From positions 61,150 to 125,149 of the forward strand of contig JAYPWI010000006.1 in the NCBI GenBank assembly GCA_038135065.1: DNA of 64,000 bases. Reading direction: 5' to 3'. Shown here piece after piece: positions 32,035 through 41,041 of this stretch (positions within the stretch are counted from its first letter, which is position 1; each line of letters begins with the position of its first letter). This stretch comes from JAYPWI01 sp038135065. GTDB lineage: Bacteria; Actinomycetota; Acidimicrobiia; Acidimicrobiales; Poriferisodalaceae. A model generated the notes under the pieces. That model saw nothing but the letters and a program-made list of their open reading frames with translations, made no database searches and was not told the origin of the DNA. The translations under genes and the position numbers were made by a program.

Positions 32035-33168
32035 ATGAGGTCCGTGACCAGTTCCGCCATCGTCGATGCACGTATCAACGCCCTGCTGCAACGGTGCGCC
32101 CGAGAGGTGAACGAGGGCCTTCTCCCCAGCTGCCAGATCGCAATCGGCTTCGAGGGCGAACTGGTTGCCAACGAGGCGTTCGGCACTGCCGACGACGACA
32201 CGACCTATTGCCTGTTCTCCGCCACGAAAGCCTTTGTCGCCGCGGCGTTCTGGCAGCTCATCTCCGAGGGCGTGGTCGATCCCACCTCACCGGTTGCCAC
32301 CTATCTCGACGTGTTCGACGACGACGACAAGCGGTCCATCACGGTCGAACAGGTGATGCTCCACAGCTCGGGGTTTCCCCACGCCCCCCTCGGGCCGCCG
32401 GCATGGGACAGCAGCCCGACCCGACGCGAGGCCATGTCCCGGTGGCGCCTCAACTGGGAACCCGGCACTCGCTACGAATACCACCCCACGTCGGCCCACT
32501 GGGTCCTGGCCGAGATCATGATCGAGGTGACGGGCAACGACTACCGGGACGAAGTCGCAGCGCGGGTCACCAGCCCGTTGGGCCTGCCCCGCATCCTCGG
32601 CATCACCCCCAGCACACAGACGACGGCCGAGTTGGTCCTGACCGGCGAGGTGGCAGGGCCCGACGAACTCGAGGCCGTGTTCGGGGTCAGGGAACTCCCC
32701 GCCAACGAAGTGACCGACGACGTGCTGCTGCGGTTCAATTCCCCCGAAGTCATGGAACTCGGCGTCCCCGGAGGAGGTGGGTGGGGCCGGGCCAGCGACC
32801 TGGCTCTGTTCTATCAAGGGCTCCTCCACAATCCGGGTGAGTTGTGGGAGCCGAACCTTCTGGCCGATGTCACGGGGCGGGTCCGCAACCGCATGCCCGA
32901 CCCCATGGGCGTGCCAGCGAACCGCTCCCTGGGCCTGGTGTTGGCTGGTTCGGACGGACACTCCCACCTCCGAGGCATGGGACGGACACTGTCCGCCGAG
33001 GCATTCGGGCACAACGGAGCGGGCGGACAGATCGCCTGGGCCGACCCTGCGACCGGGTTGTCGATCGGGTACACCACCAACGGACTCGACCGACATCAGA
33101 TCCGTCAGCCCCGGCGAACCACCTCGATCGCCAGCCTCGCCGGCCTGTGCACCACACCCCTCGACTGA
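32035..33168 (+). CDS. Class C beta-lactamase-type serine hydrolase
   Basis: A hydrolase of about 377 residues in the beta-lactamase/EstB/6-aminohexanoate hydrolase group. The nucleophile motif is S62-A-T-K65 (SxxK). The second motif is atypical, YEYHPTSAHW in place of the usual YxN. The third is HNGAGG near the C-terminus in place of KTG. There is no signal peptide, so it is cytoplasmic and more likely an esterase or amidase than a beta-lactamase. The start is ATG at 32035, with a GTG nine bases later as an alternative. It heads a unit with the LLM and tandem CoA-transferase genes. Confidence 0.85.
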   Translation: MRSVTSSAIVDARINALLQRCAREVNEGLLPSCQIAIGFEGELVANEAFGTADDDTTYCLFSATKAFVAAAFWQLISEGVVDPTSPVATYLDVFDDDDKRSITVEQVMLHSSGFPHAPLGPPAWDSSPTRREAMSRWRLNWEPGTRYEYHPTSAHWVLAEIMIEVTGNDYRDEVAARVTSPLGLPRILGITPSTQTTAELVLTGEVAGPDELEAVFGVRELPANEVTDDVLLRFNSPEVMELGVPGGGGWGRASDLALFYQGLLHNPGELWEPNLLADVTGRVRNRMPDPMGVPANRSLGLVLAGSDGHSHLRGMGRTLSAEAFGHNGAGGQIAWADPATGLSIGYTTNGLDRHQIRQPRRTTSIASLAGLCTTPLD

Positions 33169-33222
33169 CCATTCAGCACCTTCAGCCCACCAACCATCGC
33201 CGCAACAACCAGGAGTTTCTCG

Positions 33223-34059
33223 ATGCGCTTCGGATTCACCGTTCCCAACAATTTCGGGGTCGACGACCCACACGAAGTGGTGCGCCTCGGCGTCAGAGCC
33301 GAGGAACTCGGCTTCGACTCGGTGTGGGTCAACCACCACGTCATCAACGTCGGGTACGTCCACGACCGCCTCGGCGAGCGGCCGTACCACGATGCCCTGA
33401 TCATCCTCACGTGGCTGGCCACCCAGACGAAGCGGGTACGGCTCGGGACCAGTGTCCTCGTCATGCCCTACCTCCACCCGATGGTCCTGGCCAAGGAACT
33501 CGCCACCCTCGATCACTTGAGCGGAGGACGGCTCGAGGTGGGCCTGGGAGTGGGCAGCCTGCCCGAGGAGAACGAGATCCTCGGCGTCGATTACGACGGA
33601 CGGGGCCAGTACAGCAACGAGTTCATCGAGGTGCTGGTAGCCCTGTGGACCGAGCGCTCTGCCTCCTACGCTGGGCAGCACTTCTCCTTCGACGGCGTCG
33701 TGACGAGTCCAAAGCCGCTGCAGCAACCCCACCCCCCGATCGTGGTAGGAGGCAACCGCGGTCCTGCGCTGCGGCGAGTCGCCCGCCTGGCCGACGGTTG
33801 GCACCCCCTGGCGATCAGCCCCGAGGGCGTCGCCTCCCGACTTGTCACCATCCGGGAGGAGGCGGCCAAGGCTGGGAGGGCCGACATCCCCGGTGCCGTG
33901 CAGGTGCGTCTCGATCTCGATCGGGTCGACGATGCTGCCGTTGCCGCCTACGAGGAAGTCGGAGCGACCGAACTCGTGGTCTCGTGCAACACCGGTGACG
34001 TGGCCGAGATCGAGGCCGCATTGGAGGGCTTCGCAGCAGCCCACATCGCCCGACGATGA
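33223..34059 (+). CDS. LLM-class F420-dependent oxidoreductase
   Basis: A protein of 278 residues with MRFGFTVPNNFG, RAEELGFDSVWVNHHVIN, VRLGTSVLVMPYLHPMVLAKELATLDHLSGGRLEVGLGVG (at about residues 67-107) and QPHPPIVVGGNRGPALRRVARLADGWHP. This is the F420 TIGR03619-like layout. CAGGAG lies 7 nt before the ATG. The stop overlaps the start of the tandem CoA-transferase by 4 nt (ATGA), so the two are co-translated. A similar LLM plus CoA-transferase pairing occurs at 51.7-55.1 kb. Confidence 0.88.
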   Translation: MRFGFTVPNNFGVDDPHEVVRLGVRAEELGFDSVWVNHHVINVGYVHDRLGERPYHDALIILTWLATQTKRVRLGTSVLVMPYLHPMVLAKELATLDHLSGGRLEVGLGVGSLPEENEILGVDYDGRGQYSNEFIEVLVALWTERSASYAGQHFSFDGVVTSPKPLQQPHPPIVVGGNRGPALRRVARLADGWHPLAISPEGVASRLVTIREEAAKAGRADIPGAVQVRLDLDRVDDAAVAAYEEVGATELVVSCNTGDVAEIEAALEGFAAAHIARR

Positions 34060-36410
34060 CCACCCCCCTGGCCGGCCTCCGGGTGGTCGACGACACAGAC
34101 GACAGCGGACGGTTCGCCACCAAGCTGCTCACCGGGTTGGGGGCTGACGTGGTCAGGATCAGTCGGGTCGGCTCACCGGGCATCCCGCTACGGTCACAGG
34201 CTGACGGAGACCCCGACTGGGGCCTGTTGGACTGGTGGTACGACGGCGGCAAGCGTCGGGCGCCCGTGGACATCACCCAAGCAGAGGGTCGGGACGCCTA
34301 CCGCCGCCTGGTGGCCGGAGCCGACCTGGTGATCGAGACCCGGACGCCGGGCGACCTGTCCACCCACGGCATCGACCATGGTGACCTCCTGGCCGACAAC
34401 CCGGCCCTCGTCCAGGTGTCGATCACCCCATTCGGTCGCACCGGCCCCCGCGCCCACTGGCAGGGATCCGACCTGGTCGCGGCGGCGTTGGGCGGCTTCA
34501 TGTCGGTCACCGGGCTGCCCGATCGACCGCTCAACGTCTGGGGCCGCCAGGCCTACAACTACGCCGGCTTCGTCGGAGCCCTCTCAGGGTTGGCTGCGGT
34601 GCGGGCCGCCCGACACGACGGCCGAGGTCGACACATCGACCTGTCGATCCACGAAACCGTGACCGGGTCGATCGAGAACATCTTCATGCAGTGGTTCTTC
34701 GACGACCTGCTGACTATCCCCAAGCGGGCAGCCCGCCAGGGCGCCCTCCACTGGTTGCGGGCCTACGACCTGGCCGAATGTCGTACCGGCTACACCATGA
34801 TCACCCCGACCCCGACCCCTCAACTCCTCGTCGACTGGATGTTGGAGGAGGGCAATGCGGCAGCGGTGGCATGGGACGGGATGGACCCCGCCCAGGCGCT
34901 CGCCGAGATCGACGATCTCATGGACGGGGTCCGCTCCTGGGTCAAGGAGTACGACGCCATGGCGTTGTGGTGGACGGCACAAGAACGTCATGTCGCCTTC
35001 GGGGGGGTCCACGACATCCCGGCCGTGACGAGCATTCCGCAGTTCGAACACCGTGGGTTCTGGGTGGACGTGCCCGCCCCCGCCGACCAGGCCCATGTCC
35101 GCATGCCACAGGGGCTCGTCCGCTTCAGCGACGCAACCACGACAAACGCCCCACCCGAAGGCCCTGCGTCCATCGATGAACTCCTCGCTGAGTGGGGCAA
35201 CCCCGCCCCAGCCGGGAACGGTCCACGGCTCGATCGACCCCTCGACGGGGTTCGGGTCGCGGATTTCACCTGGGTGCTGGCTGGTCCGTTCGCGACCCGG
35301 ATGCTGGGCGACCTGGGGGCCGACGTCGTTCGAATCCAGAACGAGGAGCGGGCGACGATCGTCAACTCGCCCGACTTCCCGTACTACTTCGTGTGGAATC
35401 GATCCAAGCGAAGCGCGTCGATCGACATGAAGCACCCCGACGCCCTGGCTGCGGTCCGTCGCCTCATCGAGAACTGCGACATCCTGATCGAGAACTACAG
35501 CGCCGGTGTCCTCGACCGGTGGGGACTCGATTGGGAGACCGTTCACAGGTGGAACCCACGCCTGGTCTACGTGACCATGTCCGGTTGCGGCCACGACGGG
35601 CCCTGGCGTCATGTCATCTCCTATGCACCCACCGTCCATGCCGTCTGCGGCATCACCCATCTCACCAACTTCGAGGACCGGGGGGACGTGGGGTCGGGCT
35701 TCTCCCTCAACGACCACCTGGCCGGCTTCGCAGCCGCAGTCACTGCGATGGCCGCCCTGCACCAGCGTGACCGGACCGGAACCGGTCAGAAGGTGGACAT
35801 GGCACAGCTCGAGGTCGGCACCTACTGCATCGGACCAGCCGTTGTGGAGTATCTCGCCACCGGCATCGCCCCCGAACCCCATGGCAATCGCGACGGCCTG
35901 GTCGACCACGTACCGAACGAGGTCTATCCCACTACCGACGGGTTCCTAGCCGTCACGATCACTCGCGACGAACAGTGGCCTGCCCTGATCGCCGAGGTGG
36001 GCGATCCGACCCTGAGCGACCCCGCGTACCTCACCGAGGAAGGTCGACGTGCGGGTCGAGAACACATCGACCTGAGCCTCGCCCGTTGGGCTGCCGGGCA
36101 GACGGCGCAGGGAGCCATGGAGGCCCTCCAGGAACGTGGGGTCCCCGCCGGCCGGGTGCAGGACGCAGCCGAACTGGCCACCGAGGACCCCCAGCATGAG
36201 GCCCGGGGATTCTGGATCGACCGCGACCACCCCGTGTTCGGCCCACGCCGGACCGATACCTTCCCGGCTCTGGTGGACGGGCAACGCCTCGAGGCTCGAC
36301 TCCTGTCGCCCGCCTACATCGGCGAGCACAACTTCGAGGTGTGGACCGAGCTTGCGGGCTTCGACCCCGACGAAGTGGCCGAAGGGATGGGAGACGGCTT
36401 GTTCGCCTGA
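34056..36410 (+). CDS. Tandem CaiB/BaiF (class III) CoA-transferase fusion, copy 1
   Basis: A protein of 784 residues, about twice the usual 400, made of two family III CoA-transferase modules (about 1-380 and 390-784). Family enzymes pass CoA between acids through an aspartyl-CoA intermediate. The catalytic Asp is D195 in GRHIDLSIHE for module 1 and D581 in GQKVDMAQLE for module 2, so both could be active. Both modules carry the N-terminal Rossmann signature (LTGLGADVVRI and LGDLGADVVRI). Native enzymes are interlocked dimers, so the fusion may be a single-chain equivalent. It is coupled to the LLM gene upstream and converges on the phosphotransferase. Confidence 0.88.
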   Translation: MTTPLAGLRVVDDTDDSGRFATKLLTGLGADVVRISRVGSPGIPLRSQADGDPDWGLLDWWYDGGKRRAPVDITQAEGRDAYRRLVAGADLVIETRTPGDLSTHGIDHGDLLADNPALVQVSITPFGRTGPRAHWQGSDLVAAALGGFMSVTGLPDRPLNVWGRQAYNYAGFVGALSGLAAVRAARHDGRGRHIDLSIHETVTGSIENIFMQWFFDDLLTIPKRAARQGALHWLRAYDLAECRTGYTMITPTPTPQLLVDWMLEEGNAAAVAWDGMDPAQALAEIDDLMDGVRSWVKEYDAMALWWTAQERHVAFGGVHDIPAVTSIPQFEHRGFWVDVPAPADQAHVRMPQGLVRFSDATTTNAPPEGPASIDELLAEWGNPAPAGNGPRLDRPLDGVRVADFTWVLAGPFATRMLGDLGADVVRIQNEERATIVNSPDFPYYFVWNRSKRSASIDMKHPDALAAVRRLIENCDILIENYSAGVLDRWGLDWETVHRWNPRLVYVTMSGCGHDGPWRHVISYAPTVHAVCGITHLTNFEDRGDVGSGFSLNDHLAGFAAAVTAMAALHQRDRTGTGQKVDMAQLEVGTYCIGPAVVEYLATGIAPEPHGNRDGLVDHVPNEVYPTTDGFLAVTITRDEQWPALIAEVGDPTLSDPAYLTEEGRRAGREHIDLSLARWAAGQTAQGAMEALQERGVPAGRVQDAAELATEDPQHEARGFWIDRDHPVFGPRRTDTFPALVDGQRLEARLLSPAYIGEHNFEVWTELAGFDPDEVAEGMGDGLFA

Positions 36411-36417
36411 GGGATTC

Positions 36418-37543
36418 TCAGGTCTCGAGCCAGCCGGCCACCCGGGTGACGAGCACATCGACGAGAGCCTCGTCACCATCCTTGGCCGTGTCGAGCAGGT
36501 CGTCGCCGGCCACCATGCGGTGGACCAGGATCTCCTTGGTCAACCGCACGTCGGCATCGAGGTCGGCCCGGTCGTACCCCGTGACCCCGGCCTCGAGGAG
36601 CGCCTGGTGGTACGTCTCGAGCATCACCGCTTCCTCGGTGCGATGTTCGGGGGCCAACGCAGTCGTGATGAAGTAGGCGACGTCCCAGCCGGCGCGCCCG
36701 TAGCCCATCCCCTGCCAGTCCAACACGACCACCTCGCCGTCNNNNNNNNNNCCCCTGCAGCAGGGTCCAGGGCGGCTCGGCGAGGCGGGGGGCCAGGTCG
36801 CACAGCTCCGCCTGGATTCGGTCCATGTGGGCCACCATCGCAGGCCCGAGTGCGCTCGCGAAGCGGGCCATGAACGGCTCCCGGTTGCGGCGGTACGAAG
36901 CCTGCACCACCTTGGGAGTGCGGTCCACCCCCCACACGATCGGGTGCTGCGCGACCACCTCCTCGGCCATCCAATTCGCCGCATGGAACCGGGCCAGTAC
37001 CCGAAGCCCCTCGAGCGCATCGTCGAGGCTTCCCCCCTGGGCCTGGGTAGGCGGCCGAGCATCGGCCACGTCCTCCATGACCAGCAGGTAGCGGCGCTTG
37101 CTGCGGGCCCCCAACCCCAAGAGCCGGTTGAGCACCCACGACACCCCGCCCACGGGCAATCGCTCGAAGAGCACGACGAGGACCCGCTCGAGCCAAGGTG
37201 CTGGATTCGGGTCGAGGTCGCTGTGGTGGTGGGTGGGCACGCTGACCCCCAGCCGATCGGCCAACTCGCGGTAGACGACGATCTCGCGCTCGTAGACCTG
37301 CAGCGCCTCCCCCAGGGATCGGTTCTTGACCACCTGGGACGGCATCTTCACCACCACGGCCTCGGGCCCGGCGTCGGACCCGTCGGACCAGGTGAGACGG
37401 CAGCGGTGCAGCTCACCCATGAAGCCGATCCCGTCACCGATCAGCTGACGGTCGACCGCGGTCACCGACCCGCCCAACACCTCACTGAACCAGGCCGGCG
37501 TGAGCTCCGAGCCGTCCTGGGGAATGTACGAACGCCGTCCCAT
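36418..37543 (-). CDS. Aminoglycoside-phosphotransferase/ecdysteroid-kinase-like protein, interrupted by assembly gap
   Basis: A small-molecule kinase-fold protein. The 5' part (37543 down to the gap, about 265 residues) has GELHRCRLTW, VVVKMPSQ (the Lys of the N-lobe), YEREIVVYRELADRLGVSVP and LLVMEDVADA. After the gap the frame resumes at DGEVVVLDWQGMGYGRAGWDVAYF, which contains the metal-binding D-W-Q. The missing piece is the catalytic loop (expected D/H-x-x-x-x-N after LLQG), so about 10-12 residues are lost. The reading frame shifts across the ten Ns, which shows the gap length is a placeholder and not a true frameshift. The gene is probably intact in the organism. Substrate unknown. 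Confidence 0.75.
36742..36751. other. Assembly gap (10 N)
   Basis: Ten undetermined bases inside the phosphotransferase gene. For an open frame the true length must be a multiple of three, and the missing kinase loop suggests roughly 30-36 nt. Confidence 0.95.
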
Positions 37544-37568
37544 GATCAGGGTCTAGTGGACGGGACGC

Positions 37569-38096
37569 TCACGGGAAACCCCCCGTCCACGCGGAGGACG
37601 GCTCCGTCAGTCCGGCGCCCGCCGCGATGCCGTCGAGAACGAGGTCGGCTACCAGACGATCCTGGGCGAGACGGTCGAGGTCGCCCTTGTCGAAGTGAAG
37701 GGTCCGCACCTGGGTCCCTGAAGGGAGGGCGACCGCGACATGGGCCCGGTCCTCACCCCGCCGCTCCCGATCGGTGACCAGCGCAGCCGTGCATCCAACT
37801 CCGGCCATCGGAGCATCGGGGGGCGCAAGGGCACGAGCCCGTCGCAGGGCAGCGGCCGCCATGGCCTCGGCGGTGGTCTCGGAGACGGCCTGATCAACCC
37901 TGGCGCCGATGAAGTCCTCCATGGCCGGGCCCGCATAGGGGACGACCACCTCGAGTACGGTGCGCGACGCGCCGGGGACACCGAGGAGATCCGTCACGAC
38001 GGCCACCCCTCCCCCCGTCACGGCCACGACGACCATCAGGTCGGTGTCGTGAATGGCGGCGGCGAGGCCGGCTCGATCACGGGACGGGAGCGTCAT
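37569..38096 (-). CDS. Stand-alone CinA-like domain protein
   Basis: A protein of 175 residues with VVAVTGGGVAVVTDLLGVPGASRTVLEVVVPY (at about residues 24-55), a Ser-x-x-T-A-x-AMA helix (VSETTAEAMAAAALRRA) and GVGCTAALVTDRERRGEDRAHVAV. This resembles the CinA C-terminal amidohydrolase fold and its relatives attached to nucleotidyltransferase-like domains in plants and fungi. CinA proteins deamidate pyridine nucleotides; activity here is unproven. It starts at an ATG overlapping the aminotransferase stop (ATGA), so it is co-translated with that gene. Confidence 0.5.
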   Translation of the reverse strand: MTLPSRDRAGLAAAIHDTDLMVVVAVTGGGVAVVTDLLGVPGASRTVLEVVVPYAGPAMEDFIGARVDQAVSETTAEAMAAAALRRARALAPPDAPMAGVGCTAALVTDRERRGEDRAHVAVALPSGTQVRTLHFDKGDLDRLAQDRLVADLVLDGIAAGAGLTEPSSAWTGGFP

Positions 38097-39265
38097 CGGG
38101 CCAGGTGCTCAGCCGCCGCATCGAGGGCGCCAGAACCGATCGGCACACCGGCATGACGCAGCGACGCCTCGATGCCGCCCAGGGCACCGAGGACCATGGG
38201 AGTGTTGAGGTCCCCCAGGTGGCCGATCCGAAAGGACCGGCCGGCCAGCGAGCCGACCCCCGATCCGAGGGTGACATCGAAACGCTCGCGGGCAATGGTG
38301 ACGACCCGGTCTGCGTCGATCCCCTCCCCGACCCGCACACAGGTCACCGAGTCGGCCCGTTGGTCGGGATCGAGCGCATTGAGTTCCAGCGCCCCCGACT
38401 TCGACCAGTGCTCCACGGCGATGCGCACCGCCTCGGCCAGACGGCGATGCCGGGCCACCACGGCCTCGAGCCCACCCTCGGCGGCGATCAGGTCGAGGGC
38501 GGCCCGGAGAGCGAAGAGATGATGGATCGGCGGTGTCCCACAGAACTTCCGGTAGCCCTCGGCCTCCAGCCGGCGGCGCCAGTCCCAGTAGAAACGATGA
38601 CGCTCGTTGGCGTAGGACCGCTCGACGGCCCGGGGGCTGATCCCTGAGAACGACAATCCCACGGGCATCATGAGGCCCTTCTGGGAAGCGGCCAGGACGG
38701 CGTCGGCCCCTACCGCCGAAGCGTCGAGCGGGGTGGTGGCGAACGAGGCGATGGCGTCGACCACCAACAGGGCCGGGTGTCCCAGCCCATCGAGGACGCG
38801 GCGCACGGCGCCCAGGTCCGAGGTGATCCCCGTCGAGGTCTCCGTGTGACAGACCAGAACCCCGGCGATGCGGTGATCGGCGTCCGCGGCCAGCAGCTCC
38901 GCCAACACGGTGGGATCGACACCGTGCCGCTCGCCCGTGACCAGTCGTGTCACCTCGAGGCCCTGGGCCTCACACATCTCCCCCCACTTGGCACTGAACA
39001 GCCCGGTGTCGCACAGCAGCACCCGGTCACCGATGTCGAAGAGGTTGGTGACCGTCGCCTCCCACGCCCCGTGGCCGCTGCTCGTGTACCCGACGATCCG
39101 TCCAGTCCCGTTACCCATGAGGTCGTTGACCTCGCCGAGACAGCCATCGAGGAGATCGAGGAACGCCTCGGTGCCGAAATCGACGGCCGGCCTGGCCAGG
39201 GCAGCCAGGACCTGGTGGGGGATGTTGGTCGGCCCCGGGTTCTGGGTGAAGGTACGCCCGCTCAC
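38093..39265 (-). CDS. Class V PLP aminotransferase (serine/alanine-glyoxylate type)
   Basis: A fold-type I PLP enzyme of about 390 residues. It opens with FTQNPGPTNIPHQVL, typical of alanine/serine-glyoxylate aminotransferases, then has GTGRIVGYTSSGHGAWEA (phosphate region), VCHTETSTGI, VVDAIASFATTPLD (PLP-ring Asp) and the Schiff-base Lys in AASQKGLMMP. The GTG at 39265 is preferred because the fold begins there and a TACCGT box lies 7 nt upstream. Likely role: glyoxylate-linked amino transfer, which would fit purine breakdown that yields glyoxylate, although purpose-built genes are not adjacent. Confidence 0.88.
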   Translation of the reverse strand: MSGRTFTQNPGPTNIPHQVLAALARPAVDFGTEAFLDLLDGCLGEVNDLMGNGTGRIVGYTSSGHGAWEATVTNLFDIGDRVLLCDTGLFSAKWGEMCEAQGLEVTRLVTGERHGVDPTVLAELLAADADHRIAGVLVCHTETSTGITSDLGAVRRVLDGLGHPALLVVDAIASFATTPLDASAVGADAVLAASQKGLMMPVGLSFSGISPRAVERSYANERHRFYWDWRRRLEAEGYRKFCGTPPIHHLFALRAALDLIAAEGGLEAVVARHRRLAEAVRIAVEHWSKSGALELNALDPDQRADSVTCVRVGEGIDADRVVTIARERFDVTLGSGVGSLAGRSFRIGHLGDLNTPMVLGALGGIEASLRHAGVPIGSGALDAAAEHLAR

Positions 39266-39272
39266 CGGCCGA

Positions 39273-39278
39273 ACGGTA
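39273..39278 (-). promoter_or_regulatory. -10 box (TACCGT) for 39265 gene
   Basis: Minus-strand TANNNT ending 7 nt before the GTG at 39265. Confidence 0.5.
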
Positions 39279-39359
39279 CCAGCGCCCTCGGGCGAACATG
39301 ACGGCGAGGGATCCGAACCATGGGCCTGGATCGCGCCGCCATGGGCAAGGATCAACGTC

Positions 39360-40130
39360 GTGCGTCTGACCACCTGGAACGTCAACTCCATCCGGACCCG
39401 CGTCGGGCGAGTCCGGCAGTGGATGGATCGCCACCAACCCGATGTGGTGATGCTGCAAGAGACCAAATGCGCCGACCGCGACATGCCCTACGCGGACCTG
39501 GACACCGAGAACTACGAATGGGCCCATTTCGGTGTCGATCACTACAACGGGGTGGCCATCGGTTCGCGGGTCGGGCTCGACGCCGTCACGCTGGGCTTCG
39601 GTGGTCGCAACCGCCCCCCGTACGACGAGGCACGACTGCTCTCCGCCACCTGCGGTGGTGTCCGACTCCACAACGTCTACGTGCCAAACGGTCGCGAGCT
39701 CGACGACCCGCACTATCTCTTCAAGTTGGTCTGGCTGGAGCGTCTTCGTTCGGTGATCGACACCACCACCCCGACGGTTGTGGCGGGTGACCTGAACGTG
39801 GCGCCAGCCGACATCGACATCTACGACCCGGTCCGGTGGCGGCGGCGAACCCACGCCAGCCCACCCGAACGGGCCGCCATCAACGCCCTGCTCGATCTCG
39901 GATTGCGCGATGTGACACGCGAGCACCATCCCGGCCCGGGGATCTACACGTGGTGGGGATACCGGCCCGGCATGTTCGCCTCGAACCGTGGTCTGCGCAT
40001 CGACCTCGTCCTGTGCAGCGACCACCTGGCTGACGCAACGACCGAGGTCGTGATCGACATCGAGGAGCGCGGCGGCGAACGACCGTCAGACCACGCTCCG
40101 GTCACCGTGGTCTTCGAACCCCCGGAGTGA
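39360..40130 (+). CDS. xthA: Exonuclease III (AP endonuclease)
   Basis: A DNA-repair nuclease of 256 residues that cleaves abasic sites and removes 3' blocks. Family motifs are intact: LTTWNVNSIR (catalytic Asn), VVMLQETKC (metal Glu), VAGDLNVAPADID (Asp/Asn), IYTWWGYR and the C-terminal RPSDHAPVTV (catalytic His). The GTG at 39360 gives the canonical start MRLTTWNVNS; no ribosome site is obvious. It is a housekeeping gene set among catabolic genes, diverging from the aminotransferase. Confidence 0.95.
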   Translation: MRLTTWNVNSIRTRVGRVRQWMDRHQPDVVMLQETKCADRDMPYADLDTENYEWAHFGVDHYNGVAIGSRVGLDAVTLGFGGRNRPPYDEARLLSATCGGVRLHNVYVPNGRELDDPHYLFKLVWLERLRSVIDTTTPTVVAGDLNVAPADIDIYDPVRWRRRTHASPPERAAINALLDLGLRDVTREHHPGPGIYTWWGYRPGMFASNRGLRIDLVLCSDHLADATTEVVIDIEERGGERPSDHAPVTVVFEPPE

Positions 40131-40183
40131 ATCCTGCGGCCATCCTCTAGGCCGACCACCAGTCGATCTGGCAGAGTGAGCCG

Positions 40184-41041
40184 ATGGAACTGGGTGTCTG
40201 CATGCGTGACCTACCGGCCAATGAGGTGGTTCGCCTCGGACAGTTCGCCGAAGGACACGGCTACCAAACCGTCTACCTCCCCGAATCGGGGAACCGGACC
40301 CCTGATGGTGGTCTGTCCGGACGGAGCCCCTACATCAGCTTGGCCGCCATGTTCGAGGCAACGACGACCATCGAAGGGGCGGTCGGCGTGGCAGCAGCCC
40401 CCTTCCGTTCACTCCCCCACCTGGCCCTCTCGGCGGCCACCCTCAACGAGCAGTCGGGCGGTCGCTTCACCCTCGGGGTCGGGGTCTCGCATCGAGAGGC
40501 AGCGGCCCGCCTCGGGGTTCCCTTCCCCACCTCCCCGCTGCGGTGGATGGAAGTGGCCCTCGACGAACTGGTCGGCCAGTCGATGTTCGGCGTGACCTTC
40601 GGTCAACGGTTCAAGGTGGTCGTCGGGGCCCTCGGCCCCAAGATGGTCGAACTCGGCGCAGCGAAGAGCGACGGGGTGGTCCTGAACTGGCTGACCCCCG
40701 AACATGCCAAAGAGACTGTCGACGTGGCCCGAGCAGCGGGACAAGCCAACGGGCGAACCCCGCTCACCGTGCTCTACATCCGGTTGTCACCGGCCGATGC
40801 CCTGCACACCGACGCCGTGAACTACGACGCGATGGCCAACTACCACCACCACTTCGTCCGCCAGGGATTGCACTCACCGGAGGAGATCGTGGCAGGTACC
40901 TGCTTCGACGCCTCGGATCCGGGTCGGGCAAGAGAGCGTCTCGCCGCGTACGACGAGGCGGGGATCGACGTGGTCTGCCTGTACCCACATGGCCTCGATC
41001 GCCCGGACTACGAGGCAGCCCTGGCCGCCATCACCGCCTGA
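40184..41041 (+). CDS. LLM-class flavin/F420-dependent oxidoreductase
   Basis: A luciferase-like protein of 285 residues, more divergent than the others. It starts MELGVCMRDLPANEVVRLGQFAE, has GHGYQTVYLPESG, a SGGRFTLGVGVSHREAAARLG turn and VVVGALGPKMVELGAAKSDGVVLNW. The usual VWV strand is replaced by a shorter stretch, and an insert near residue 215 (YHHHFV) could bind metal or substrate. A CAGAGT near-match lies 6 nt before the ATG. It converges on the SDR gene with no gap. Confidence 0.85.
   Translation: MELGVCMRDLPANEVVRLGQFAEGHGYQTVYLPESGNRTPDGGLSGRSPYISLAAMFEATTTIEGAVGVAAAPFRSLPHLALSAATLNEQSGGRFTLGVGVSHREAAARLGVPFPTSPLRWMEVALDELVGQSMFGVTFGQRFKVVVGALGPKMVELGAAKSDGVVLNWLTPEHAKETVDVARAAGQANGRTPLTVLYIRLSPADALHTDAVNYDAMANYHHHFVRQGLHSPEEIVAGTCFDASDPGRARERLAAYDEAGIDVVCLYPHGLDRPDYEAALAAITA

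Noticed and set aside
36742..36751. True frameshift in the phosphotransferase
   Set aside because: The frame change coincides with ten Ns of unknown real length and with loss of an expected motif, so it is better explained by the assembly gap.
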